Source: Bacillota bacterium
GTDB taxonomy: Bacteria > Bacillota > Dethiobacteria > DTU022
Direction: 5' to 3'
DNA length: 64,000 bases
Assembly (NCBI GenBank): GCA_030611385.1
Contig: JAUWPV010000003.1
Span: 44,198 to 108,197 of the forward strand
Of this stretch, positions 9,372 through 19,184 are shown one piece after another (positions within the stretch are counted from its first letter, which is position 1; every line of letters begins with the position of its first letter). The position numbers and the translations under genes are program-made. The notes under the pieces were generated by a model. That model was given only the letters and a program-made list of their open reading frames with translations. It did not search any database and had not been told where the DNA came from.

Positions 9372-9973
9372 TTTTCATCTTTCCTTTCAATACCTTTTAG
9401 GATCAAATCGATACTGTTATGCAATACTTTACCCCAGTCCGCGCCGGTTGGATCCATAGAGGCCTGTAAAAACAAACCGCTCGAAAGCGATAACAACAGT
9501 TGGCCTGTTATGATCGGATCAACTTCTCCAAGCGTACCCTCGGCGATGCCGCGACGAACCAGTCCGGCAAAGATTTCCTGGTAACGGCGGTAGGGGGCAA
9601 TAGTGGCTGAACGAACTTTTTCGTTGCGGCTGGCGTGAGACCACAATTCTAGGAATAAGCCCAAAATCTCTTGATTATGTTCGATTACCGGTTGAAGCCT
9701 ACCGGCCATGTCGAGCAGACCGGTGGGCACTGTTTCAGACTGGGAAACTACGCTCTGCAGAGTAACTTCCAGGTTCTTCAGCCAGGAATCGATTAATTCA
9801 AGGAAAACAGTTTCCTTACTGTCGAAATGGTAATAGAATGCTCCCTTGCTGACCCCCGCTTTTTCGCAGATTTCAGCCACACCGGTGGCATCATAGCCCT
9901 CGGAGGCGAAGCAGCGTGTCGCTTCATCCAGAATTGCCGTTCGAGTTTGCGTGCTGCGTTGAGTGTTATTCAT
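9368..9973 (-). CDS. TetR/AcrR-family transcriptional repressor
   Basis: A 201-aa regulator with an N-terminal TetR helix-turn-helix at about residues 11-58 (ILDEATRCFASEGY ... GVSKGAFYYHF) and a variable C-terminal ligand-binding domain with long helices. It is the first gene of a two-gene unit with the downstream SDR. The region upstream holds a strong sigma-A promoter, with a GACCGGTC-centred inverted repeat between the predicted start of transcription and the coding region. This makes autoregulation likely. The inducer is unknown; a fatty acyl-CoA or hydrophobic compound is typical for the family but not shown here. Confidence 0.93.
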   Translation of the reverse strand: MNNTQRSTQTRTAILDEATRCFASEGYDATGVAEICEKAGVSKGAFYYHFDSKETVFLELIDSWLKNLEVTLQSVVSQSETVPTGLLDMAGRLQPVIEHNQEILGLFLELWSHASRNEKVRSATIAPYRRYQEIFAGLVRRGIAEGTLGEVDPIITGQLLLSLSSGLFLQASMDPTGADWGKVLHNSIDLILKGIERKDEK

Positions 9974-9990
9974 GGAAACTCCTATATAAT

Positions 9991-10004
9991 ACCGACCGGT
10001 CGTT
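9991..10004. promoter_or_regulatory. Inverted-repeat operator of the TetR gene
   Basis: ACCGACCGGTCGTT is a near-perfect palindrome with a 10-base perfect core (9993-10002). GACCGGTC-type palindromes are common targets of TetR/AcrR repressors. It lies 18-31 bases upstream of the TetR start codon and downstream of the predicted promoter, where a bound repressor would block the polymerase. I found no second copy at the start of the thiolase or ligA genes. Confidence 0.7.
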
Positions 10005-10020
10005 ATGTTATAATAAATTT

Positions 10021-10048
10021 AGTATACTACCCGGGTCAGGAATGTCAA
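10021..10048 (-). promoter_or_regulatory. Sigma-A promoter of the TetR-SDR unit
   Basis: On the minus strand a perfect TTGACA (10048-10043) is followed after 16 bases by TATACT (10026-10021). Transcription would begin near 10014, about 40 bases before the TetR start codon, so the operator lies within the first 25 transcribed bases. The rest of the 266-base gap up to ligA shows no convincing gene. Confidence 0.75.
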
Positions 10049-10203
10049 GGTTTCTGGAATTACATTTTTCAAAAAGGTTGATTTATACAGTTGGGAAAAC
10101 TAGCGAGACAGAATCGCAGCTGGCATGGAATTTTAACGAATGACAAAGGTAAAAGCCGTATTATCAAGAATTATTAATTGTAAATGTAAAGATCCATAAT
10201 TAA

Positions 10204-12237
<2,034 letters not shown>

Positions 12238-12257
12238 CCGGCGGAGGCGATCCGGAA

Positions 12258-13646
12258 ATGACTGAGGGAAAAATATCTTCCCTGACGGCGAACAGGGACA
12301 GCAAACTATTACTGCAGACGATTATAGATTCCCTGTCAGATGCAGTTTCGGTAGTTGATGAGAAGGGGATCGGCATTATGATCAACCGTGCCTATACCCG
12401 AATTACCGGAATGTCGGAAGAACAGGTTTTAAAAAAGCCTGCTACCGTAGATATCGCTGAAGGTGAAAGCGTTCACTTAAGAGTATTACAGACCGGTAAG
12501 CCGATCAAGGGCGTACGCATGAAGGTCGGCCCATTCAGACGGGAGGTAATTGTCAGCTGTGCGCCGTTGATTATTAACGGAGAACTTAAAGGCAGTGTGG
12601 GTGTAATACACGACATATCTGAATTACGCCGGGTGATGGAAGAACTTGAACGGACCCGCCGTTTGATCAGAAAGCTTGAAACGCGCTATACGTTTGATGA
12701 TATTATCGGCAGCAGTGATCAGATTCGGGATACAATTGAGAGAGCTGTGCAGGCCGCTGCCACTCCGGTTTGCGTCCTGCTGCGTGGAGAATGCGGCACG
12801 GGAAAGGAACTGTTTGCGCATGCCATTCATCATGTCAGTGAAAGGGCGGAAAAGCCGTTGATCAGAGTTAACTGCGCCTCACTGACCGATACCCTTTTAG
12901 AAAGCGAGCTGTTCGGATATTCTGACGGCGCTTTTACCGGTGCGAAAAAGGGCGGACGTAAAGGATATTTCGAAGAGGCTTCCGGCGGGACACTTTTTCT
13001 TGACGAAATTGGAGCGATGAGCCTTGAAGCTCAGTCCCGGCTGCTACGGGCAATCCAGGAAGGTGAAATAATCAGGGTTGGTGAATCGCGCACCCGCAGG
13101 ATTGACGTCAGGGTTATCGCCGCAACCAATGCTGATCTGGAGAAAATGGTCGAAAAAGAACTGTTCCGCAAAGATCTCTATTATCGCCTTAACGTTTTTC
13201 CGATTGAGATGCCCCCGCTGCGAGAGATTAAAAGTGATATTCCTCTGCTGGTTAATCACTGCCTCTCCCGTTATGCCCAGGAATTTGGTCGTACTGTCAT
13301 TGAAACCACTCCGGCAGTCTACCGCCGCCTGAAAGAATACGATTGGCCCGGCAATGTTCGCGAATTACAGAATATAATTGCCCGGGCTTTGATTAATCTG
13401 AACCGTGAAGAGAACATTATCGACGAGAAACATCTGACGATGCCCTTTATTAATGATCCGGAACCCTGTAAGAACGACTCAGCGCCGTTTGAAGGTACGT
13501 TAAAAGATATGCGCCACACCTGGGAAAAAGCAATTATCCGCAAAGCGATGCGGGAAAGCGAAGATAACAAGGCTGAAGCGGCCCGCCGCCTCGATATATC
13601 GATCCGTAACCTCTACAATAAACTTCACCGATATAAACTTCTCTAA
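12258..13646 (+). CDS. Sigma-54-dependent activator with PAS sensor domain (BkdR-like)
   Basis: Enhancer-binding protein of 462 aa. A PAS domain covers about residues 18-120 and a short linker follows. The AAA+ domain carries Walker A GECGTGKE (177-184), the sigma-54-contacting GAFTGA loop (224-229) and Walker B GTLFLDEIG (244-252). A Fis-type helix-turn-helix closes the C-terminus (NKAEAARRLDISIRNLYNKL). There is no receiver domain, so a bound small molecule is the expected signal. A canonical -24/-12 promoter lies 68 bases after its stop, in front of a leucine/valine dehydrogenase. This mirrors Bacillus BkdR, a PAS activator of the branched-chain amino acid operon. That role is inferred from context. 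Confidence 0.92.
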   Translation: MTEGKISSLTANRDSKLLLQTIIDSLSDAVSVVDEKGIGIMINRAYTRITGMSEEQVLKKPATVDIAEGESVHLRVLQTGKPIKGVRMKVGPFRREVIVSCAPLIINGELKGSVGVIHDISELRRVMEELERTRRLIRKLETRYTFDDIIGSSDQIRDTIERAVQAAATPVCVLLRGECGTGKELFAHAIHHVSERAEKPLIRVNCASLTDTLLESELFGYSDGAFTGAKKGGRKGYFEEASGGTLFLDEIGAMSLEAQSRLLRAIQEGEIIRVGESRTRRIDVRVIAATNADLEKMVEKELFRKDLYYRLNVFPIEMPPLREIKSDIPLLVNHCLSRYAQEFGRTVIETTPAVYRRLKEYDWPGNVRELQNIIARALINLNREENIIDEKHLTMPFINDPEPCKNDSAPFEGTLKDMRHTWEKAIIRKAMRESEDNKAEAARRLDISIRNLYNKLHRYKLL

Positions 13647-13713
13647 AATGGTCCCCCGATTTTCCGATCCTGAATGAGCACCCCTGAATTATGGTTCCTC
13701 CGGTTTAAGTATT

Positions 13714-13729
13714 TGGTATGTAAATTGCT
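13714..13729 (+). promoter_or_regulatory. Sigma-54 (-24/-12) promoter of the amino acid dehydrogenase operon
   Basis: TGGTAT-N5-TTGCT has the invariant GG (13715-13716) and GC (13727-13728) separated by exactly 10 bases, the spacing required by sigma-54. Transcription would begin near 13740, leaving about 35 untranslated bases and an AGGGAGGAA ribosome site. The activator gene lies immediately upstream; its binding sites may lie in the 13647-13713 gap or in its own 3' coding region, but I saw no clear palindrome. Confidence 0.8.
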
Positions 13730-13775
13730 TTATTATTTCGTGGAAAGTAATATTTAACTGCAGGGAGGAATAATT

Positions 13776-14813
13776 ATGTCTGGTTGCCTGGCCAGGATGG
13801 CCGAGCAGGGGTTTGAAGAGTTGGTACTATTTCATGATGCCGGAACAGGATTAAAAACAGCGATTGCCATTCACAGCACTGCGCGAGGCCCGGCACTCGG
13901 CGGGACACGGATGTGGGTTTATCCGAACGAAGAAGCTGCCATTGAAGATGTAATGTGCCTGGCTCGCGGGATGAGTTACAAGTCGGCTGCAGCCGAACTG
14001 CCGATCGGTGGAGGCAAGGGAGTGATTATCGGTGATCCCGGCCGCGATAAGAGTGAAGCATTATTCAGGGCCTATGGCCGTTTCGTTGAAAAATTAAACG
14101 GGCGTTTTATTACGGCAGCTGACATGGGTATAGAGGAACATGATCTTGATTGTATACGCCTGGAAACAAGACATGTTATCGGCGGGTCGGCTCTCGGCAG
14201 CCCTTCCCCGCTTACGGCTTACGGAACCTTGAAAGGAATAAAGGCCTGCACTGAAGAGGTTTTTGGATCGCCGAATCTGGAAGGCCTGATTGTGACTGTT
14301 CAGGGTGTTGGCAGTGTCGGCATGGCCCTCTGTAAAAACCTGGCGGAAGAAGGGGCGCTTCTGATCGTAACAGATTTCGATCAAAAAAAAGTAAGAGAAG
14401 CAGTGGAGTGCTGGAATGCGAAAGCTGTTGCACCGGATGAAATATATGCGCAAAAATGTGACATATTTGCTCCCTGTGGGGGAGGTGGTGCGGTTAACCT
14501 GGAAAGCCTGCCGCAATTGCAGTGCCGTATTGTTGCCGGTGCCGCTAATAATGTTTTAAAAGAAAAAGAACTCGGGGCCGCATTAAAAGAACGGGGTATT
14601 CTCTATGCGCCTGATTACATCATCAATGCAGGCGGAATAATCTTTGTCGAGTTCAGCCGCCAGGGAGAAAAGAACCTTGAAAAAATAAAGGCAGTAATCG
14701 ACCGCATCGAGGGTCGCATGAAAGAAATATTCCGCCGTTCCCGCGAACAGAATCTGCTGCCCGAAGAGGTAGCCGATCTGATTGCCGAAGAGAAACTGAG
14801 GGAGAAAATTTGA
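13776..14813 (+). CDS. Leucine/valine (Glu/Leu/Phe/Val-family) dehydrogenase
   Basis: NAD-dependent amino acid dehydrogenase of 345 aa, matching leucine dehydrogenase better than glutamate dehydrogenase. GPALGGTRMW, MSYKSAAA with Lys69 and GGGKGVIIGDP with Lys81 form the amino acid site. FITAADMG carries the conserved Asp, and QGVGSVG is the NAD-binding turn. It would deaminate leucine, valine or isoleucine to the 2-oxoacid and release ammonia. It is the first gene behind the sigma-54 promoter and is followed by a 2-oxoacid:ferredoxin oxidoreductase, which fits a pathway to branched acyl-CoA. The exact amino acid preference cannot be read from the sequence. Confidence 0.9.
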   Translation: MSGCLARMAEQGFEELVLFHDAGTGLKTAIAIHSTARGPALGGTRMWVYPNEEAAIEDVMCLARGMSYKSAAAELPIGGGKGVIIGDPGRDKSEALFRAYGRFVEKLNGRFITAADMGIEEHDLDCIRLETRHVIGGSALGSPSPLTAYGTLKGIKACTEEVFGSPNLEGLIVTVQGVGSVGMALCKNLAEEGALLIVTDFDQKKVREAVECWNAKAVAPDEIYAQKCDIFAPCGGGGAVNLESLPQLQCRIVAGAANNVLKEKELGAALKERGILYAPDYIINAGGIIFVEFSRQGEKNLEKIKAVIDRIEGRMKEIFRRSREQNLLPEEVADLIAEEKLREKI

Positions 14814-14840
14814 TTATATTTAAGATGAGCATCGGTGACC

Positions 14841-14887
14841 ATGCAAATTTTTGCATGCAAACAATTGCAAATTGCAATAATTTGCAA
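14841..14887. promoter_or_regulatory. Cluster of TGCAA repeats before the oxidoreductase genes
   Basis: Within 47 bases there are five direct copies of TGCAA (starting at 14842, 14856, 14866, 14873 and 14883) and one inverted TTGCA (14851). The first part forms a palindrome of ATGCAAA and TTTGCAT arms around TT (14841-14856). The last copy abuts the ribosome-binding site AAGGAGGG. The array could be a repeated binding site or an RNA structure controlling translation of the gamma subunit. No known regulator is recognised. Confidence 0.5.
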
Positions 14888-14900
14888 GGAGGGATTAATA

Positions 14901-15491
14901 ATGACAAATGAAATGCTTGAGTTCCGACTGCATGGGCGGGGCGGTCAGGGTATTGTGGTGGCGGCAGTTATCTTTGCCGAAGCGATGTTCCTGGAAGGTT
15001 ATTACGCCAGGGCATTTTCACTGTATGGCGCTGAGCGACGCGGTGCGCCGGTAACTGCATTTATTCGGGCCAGTAAAGAACGCCTGATGCCGCGAAGTCG
15101 TATTTACCAGCCGGATTACGTGGTTGTTTTCGATTCGACACTTTCCGGTAGCACCCTGATTGCCGGTTTGAAAGAAGAAGGGACACTATTAATTAATTCC
15201 GGGGAAAACTGGAATAAAAATCTTCCCAGAGAAATATTACCGGAAAAACTCTTTAAAATAAATACTATTGACGCCCTAGAAATAGCCTGGAAACATAAAC
15301 TGACTATCGGTAGTTTCCCAATGGTTAATACGGTAATGCTCGGTGCTCTGGCCAGAATCAGTGGTCTGGCTTCCCTTGAAAACCTGATTACTTCAATCAA
15401 AAAAAAGGTTACGGTCAGAATTGATGCCAACATCAGCGCTGCTACCGAAGGTTATGAAAGCGTAAAGGAGGTGGGACAGCTTGCCACCTGA
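14901..15491 (+). CDS. 2-oxoacid:ferredoxin oxidoreductase, gamma subunit
   Basis: Gamma-domain protein of 196 aa with the family N-terminus FRLHGRGGQGIVVAA and ERRGAPVTAFIR. It is part of the four-part pyruvate/2-oxoisovalerate:ferredoxin oxidoreductases that oxidatively decarboxylate a 2-oxoacid to acyl-CoA and reduce ferredoxin. ATG 14901 is chosen over the upstream in-frame ATG 14835 because AAGGAGGG sits directly before it. The subunit order here is gamma, fused delta, alpha, beta. The leucine/valine dehydrogenase upstream suggests branched-chain 2-oxoacids as substrate; pyruvate remains possible. The gene overlaps the next one by 11 bases. Confidence 0.9.
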   Translation: MTNEMLEFRLHGRGGQGIVVAAVIFAEAMFLEGYYARAFSLYGAERRGAPVTAFIRASKERLMPRSRIYQPDYVVVFDSTLSGSTLIAGLKEEGTLLINSGENWNKNLPREILPEKLFKINTIDALEIAWKHKLTIGSFPMVNTVMLGALARISGLASLENLITSIKKKVTVRIDANISAATEGYESVKEVGQLAT

Positions 15492-17025
15492 GCTGACTAA
15501 AGAAACCGAATATTACCAATGTGGGACTGAACCCAGCACCGCCAATAAGACCGGTGAATGGCGCTTTCTGACCCCGGAAAAAGGCAGAAAACTCTCTCCG
15601 TGTCGTCAAAGTTGTCTACTGGAGGGAGAAATTCCACTCTGGTTGGAAGCTGTCAAGAAGGATAAGTGGAAGGAAGCCTGGCAGATTATGAGCCTCTATA
15701 ATCCTTTTCCGGCCCTGACCGGGCATGTCTGTTTTCATCCCTGCATTGAAAACTGCAACCGGGGTCAACTGGACCAGGAAATAGATATCCAGGCGATTGA
15801 AAGAGCTATCGGGGAATGGCGCCTGGCCAACTATGAACGATTGGTGAAACTGAAAGAGGCAAAAGGACGGATTGCCATAGTCGGCTCGGGTCCAGCGGGT
15901 CTCAGCTGCGCCTATTATCTTAATGAAGCCGGGTACGCAGTTACTGTTTATGAACGCTCTAAACTGATTGGGGGCATGCTTGCCCTGGGTATTCCCGATT
16001 ATCGCCTGCCGCGGAAAGTTTTACAAAAAGAATTGGCTCTGCTGCAGGAGGAAGGTATAAAATTTGTGGCTGGCTGCACCATTGGTAAGGATTTGAAACT
16101 AACCGAGTTATATGATCAATATTTACAGGTTTTTGTAGCCACGGGCGCGTGGTTTTCCCGTAAATCGGCAATTCCCGGAGAGGAAAGCAGAGGGGTCTGG
16201 AACGCTCTTGACTTTTTAAGCATGATTAACAGCGGGCAGGTACCCGCAGCCACGGATCCGGTTGTTGTGATCGGAGGAGGAAATGCTGCCGTAGACAGTG
16301 CCCGCAGTGCGCTCCGGATGAATGGAGTTAACAATGTTACGCTGATCTATCGCCGCAGCAAGGTGGAAATGCCGGCAGATCCGCAAGAGGTTGAGGCAGC
16401 GGAACGTGAAGGAGTAGAGCTTATCTTTAATGCTCTGCCGCGGAAAATTGAAAAAAAAGGTGAAGTTATCAGGGCCGTACTGCTTGACCACTGTAAAACA
16501 AGCCTGGAAGGGTTGACCGTCGATTGCAGCCGAGCCTTCCGGAAGAACTGTGGAACGGTAATTATGGCCATCGGACAGGAAGCCGATCTGTCCGTATTCG
16601 GGAACATGGAGAAACCGACTACGCTTTTTGCCGGAGGTGATCTGATCAGTGGTCCGGCAACAGTTCCCGAGGCAATCAGATCGGGACGACTGGCTGCCGC
16701 GGGTATCCGGGCTAAAATTGAAGGGTTGCCTGAAACTGAACCAGTCAGTGCAGAAGAGAACCCTGTGCTTTTCAGTGAATTGAACCTTAAATCGAAGATA
16801 AATTTAGAACTGCAGCAAAGACAGGCTGATCCGTCAGCTGAAGCCGGCCGGTGTTTAGGGTGTGGATCCTGTACTTCATGTGGAATCTGCTACATATTTT
16901 GTCCTGACCTGGCGGTTGATCAGATCGATGGCCGCTATCAACTCAACCCGGACTACTGCAAAGGGTGCGGCATTTGCGTAAAAGAATGCCCATCCCAAGC
17001 GTTGATCATGAAAGGAGGCAGGTAA
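15481..17025 (+). CDS. GltD-like NAD(P)H flavoprotein fused to the ferredoxin (delta) subunit
   Basis: A 514-aa fusion read from TTG 15481 behind AAAGGAGGTG (15463-15472). It starts with the iron-sulfur N-domain typical of the glutamate synthase small subunit (Cys41, Cys45, Cys84, Cys88, Cys92). A FAD fold follows (GSGPAG, 135-140), then a NAD(P) fold (GGGNAAVDSAR, 265-275). It ends with a two-cluster ferredoxin of the PorD/VorD type (Cys at 458-474 and 493-503). The last part occupies the place of the delta subunit between gamma and alpha, so the fusion probably links the oxidoreductase directly to NAD(P). The direction of electron flow is unknown. The first ferredoxin motif has extra cysteines (CLGCGSCTSCGIC). 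Confidence 0.88.
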   Translation: MPPELTKETEYYQCGTEPSTANKTGEWRFLTPEKGRKLSPCRQSCLLEGEIPLWLEAVKKDKWKEAWQIMSLYNPFPALTGHVCFHPCIENCNRGQLDQEIDIQAIERAIGEWRLANYERLVKLKEAKGRIAIVGSGPAGLSCAYYLNEAGYAVTVYERSKLIGGMLALGIPDYRLPRKVLQKELALLQEEGIKFVAGCTIGKDLKLTELYDQYLQVFVATGAWFSRKSAIPGEESRGVWNALDFLSMINSGQVPAATDPVVVIGGGNAAVDSARSALRMNGVNNVTLIYRRSKVEMPADPQEVEAAEREGVELIFNALPRKIEKKGEVIRAVLLDHCKTSLEGLTVDCSRAFRKNCGTVIMAIGQEADLSVFGNMEKPTTLFAGGDLISGPATVPEAIRSGRLAAAGIRAKIEGLPETEPVSAEENPVLFSELNLKSKINLELQQRQADPSAEAGRCLGCGSCTSCGICYIFCPDLAVDQIDGRYQLNPDYCKGCGICVKECPSQALIMKGGR

Positions 17026-17027
17026 TT

Positions 17028-18170
17028 ATGCCATTTGAATTAATCAGCGGCAGCCAGGCTGTAGCAATCGCTGTTCAGCGTGTCGGAGTTGATTTGGTGG
17101 CAGCGTATCCGATTACCCCGCAAACAGCAATTGTTGAAACCTTAGCCAGTATTGATGCAAAAGGAGAACTCGGTGGTGAGTTTGTCAGCGTGGAATCTGA
17201 ATATGCAGCACTGGCTTTCTGTAAGGGAGCGGCAGCAGCCGGCGCCAGGGTTTTTACGGCAACCTCTTCACACGGCCTGGCCTATATGCATGAAATGATC
17301 CACTGGTGCAGTGGGGCCCGTTTGCCAATTGTAATGGTCAATGTGAATCGTGCAATCGGTGCACCGTGGTGTCTTGATCCGGATCAGGGCGACAGTCTGA
17401 GCCAGCGTGATACCGGCTGGCTGCAGATCTATTGTTCAAGCGCCCAGGAAGTATTTGACACGGTTCTGCAGGCCTTTGCCCTCAGTGAGGAACTGCTTTT
17501 ACCCAGCATGGTCATCTATGATGGATTTTATATATCGCACACCTATGAAGCGGTAGATGTACCGGAAAAGCAGATAGTCAGACGCTTTATCGGACCGCCT
17601 GTCTTTCCGGCCCAGGTTAAACCAGGTTCATTGGGAAACCTGCACGGCCTCACAACCAGCGAAACACAATTGGGTTTGATCAGAAGACGGCATGAGGATA
17701 TGCTGAGAGCGCCGGCACTATTTGATCAAATCAATGACCGTTTTGCACAAATATTCGGACGAAGATATAAGGTGATCGATTCGGTCATCCCACCGGGTTC
17801 CAAAACGGTGATTTTAACTGTGGGCGCTACCGCCGAAACGGTCCGGTGGTGTTTGCCGAAACTAAAAGATATCGGATTGATTCAGCTGCGGATGTTCCGT
17901 CCTTTCCCGGCCGAACGACTAGGCAGTTTACTGAAGGCTCATGAAGTGGAAAGAGTTGTAGTAATTGATCGCAACTGCTCTGTGGGCATGGGTGGGATTT
18001 TTGCCCAGGAACTGAGAGCGGCAATTTACGGAATGACCAATCCTCCGGCAGTGGACGACTTGATTTTGGCTGGTGGTGTCGATTTGACGGTAAAAATGTT
18101 AGAAAATATGCTCGACTCAAGATCAGCGGAAAGCCGGGTTGGGCAAAAGTGGGGGACTGATTTACAGTGA
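17028..18170 (+). CDS. 2-oxoacid:ferredoxin oxidoreductase, alpha subunit
   Basis: Alpha subunit of 380 aa carrying the pyrimidine-binding side of the thiamine diphosphate site, with the family motif AAYPITPQT and the VESEYAALAFCKGAAAAGARVFTATSS-like core in which EYAA and TATSS are recognisable. Start ATG 17028 follows AAAGGAGG (17010-17017) located in the end of the previous gene. It ends with a four-base overlap (GTGA) with the beta gene, indicating translational coupling. Together with gamma, fused delta and beta it forms a complete enzyme. Substrate is inferred as branched-chain 2-oxoacids from operon context. Confidence 0.91.
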   Translation: MPFELISGSQAVAIAVQRVGVDLVAAYPITPQTAIVETLASIDAKGELGGEFVSVESEYAALAFCKGAAAAGARVFTATSSHGLAYMHEMIHWCSGARLPIVMVNVNRAIGAPWCLDPDQGDSLSQRDTGWLQIYCSSAQEVFDTVLQAFALSEELLLPSMVIYDGFYISHTYEAVDVPEKQIVRRFIGPPVFPAQVKPGSLGNLHGLTTSETQLGLIRRRHEDMLRAPALFDQINDRFAQIFGRRYKVIDSVIPPGSKTVILTVGATAETVRWCLPKLKDIGLIQLRMFRPFPAERLGSLLKAHEVERVVVIDRNCSVGMGGIFAQELRAAIYGMTNPPAVDDLILAGGVDLTVKMLENMLDSRSAESRVGQKWGTDLQ

Positions 18171-19060
18171 AAATTGATGAACTGAACCGCGAATCGGAGA
18201 TGATTTATTCGGGACACAATGCCTGTCCCGGCTGCGGCGCGGCCCTGGCAGTCCGTTACCTTACCAGGGCTCTCGGAACTAACCTGGCCGTGGTTTTAAC
18301 GGCATCCTGCTGGAGTATTATCGCCGGGATGCCCCCGTTTACAGCGTTAAAATGCCCTGTATTGCACTGTCCATTTCCCAGTGCCGGTTCGGTAGGCAGC
18401 GGGCTGAAAAGGGGCCTTAACGCTAAAGGTTTGCAAGATACGACAGTGATTGTCCTGGCCGGGGATGGCGGTACCTTTGATATTGGTTTGCAGTCATTGT
18501 CCGGTGCGGCTCAGCGCAATGAAGACTATATTTTTGTCTGCTATGACAATGAAGCTTATATGAATACAGGGATGCAGTCCAGTTCGGCCACACCATATGG
18601 AGCTCTGACCAATACTGCCCCTTATCCGCTCTTCAAAGAGGGGCAGAAGAAAGATATTATGCAAATTATGGCAGCGCATGGTATCCCTTATGCCGCTACG
18701 GCAACAGTTGCTTTTCCGGAAGATATGGAGGAGAAACTAAAAAAAGCCAAAGAAATCAGCGGATTTCGGTTTATCCATATTCTTTCGCCCTGTCCTCCTG
18801 GTTGGGGAACAGAGTCTTCCGACACCATTCACCTGTCAAGACTGGCTGTTGCAACGGGATTTTTCCCTCTTTATGAAGTCAGAAACGGCGTCAACTGGAA
18901 AATGACCGTTCCAACCGACGAGAAAAGGATTCCCTTGAACGATTACCTCAGTGGGCAGCGCCGCTTTAAAAAAATGGATGAACCCCGCAGGCAGATTTTG
19001 CAGAAAGAAATTGATCGAGACTGGGAAAGTTTAATGAAAAGGGTAAACAATAGTAAGTAA
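18167..19060 (+). CDS. 2-oxoacid:ferredoxin oxidoreductase, beta subunit (TPP-binding)
   Basis: Beta subunit of 297 aa, read from GTG 18167. CPGCGAA near the N-terminus and a later cysteine ligate the proximal [4Fe-4S] cluster. GDGGTFDIG ... YDNEAYMNTG is the thiamine diphosphate/Mg binding motif. The HILSPCPPGWG segment is also typical of the family. It is the last gene of the sigma-54-driven run; the 124 bases after it show no clear hairpin terminator before the fumarase genes, so transcription could continue. Confidence 0.92.
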   Translation: MKIDELNRESEMIYSGHNACPGCGAALAVRYLTRALGTNLAVVLTASCWSIIAGMPPFTALKCPVLHCPFPSAGSVGSGLKRGLNAKGLQDTTVIVLAGDGGTFDIGLQSLSGAAQRNEDYIFVCYDNEAYMNTGMQSSSATPYGALTNTAPYPLFKEGQKKDIMQIMAAHGIPYAATATVAFPEDMEEKLKKAKEISGFRFIHILSPCPPGWGTESSDTIHLSRLAVATGFFPLYEVRNGVNWKMTVPTDEKRIPLNDYLSGQRRFKKMDEPRRQILQKEIDRDWESLMKRVNNSK

Positions 19061-19184
19061 GGAAAAATAAAATTTAGAATTATAATAAATCTTATAAACG
19101 GCAGCAGGAATTTACCGCAACGAGCAGAAAATTTTAAGTAGTGTTAATGAATGCTATTTAAGATTATCAGGGAGGTGTCGTGTT

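Noticed and set aside
10042..10143. Short open frame of 33 codons in the gap between the TetR promoter and ligA
   Set aside because: It overlaps the -35 element and spacer-side region of the opposite-strand promoter, has no convincing ribosome site, and shows no recognisable protein features.
10110..10145. TGGCAT-like sequence before ligA as a second sigma-54 promoter
   Set aside because: The required GC ten bases after the GG is absent, and ligA is a housekeeping gene.
19061..19184. AT-rich gap before the fumarase genes as a promoter or riboswitch
   Set aside because: TATAAT-like strings occur but without a matching -35 at suitable distance, and no stable hairpin or known riboswitch core was recognised.
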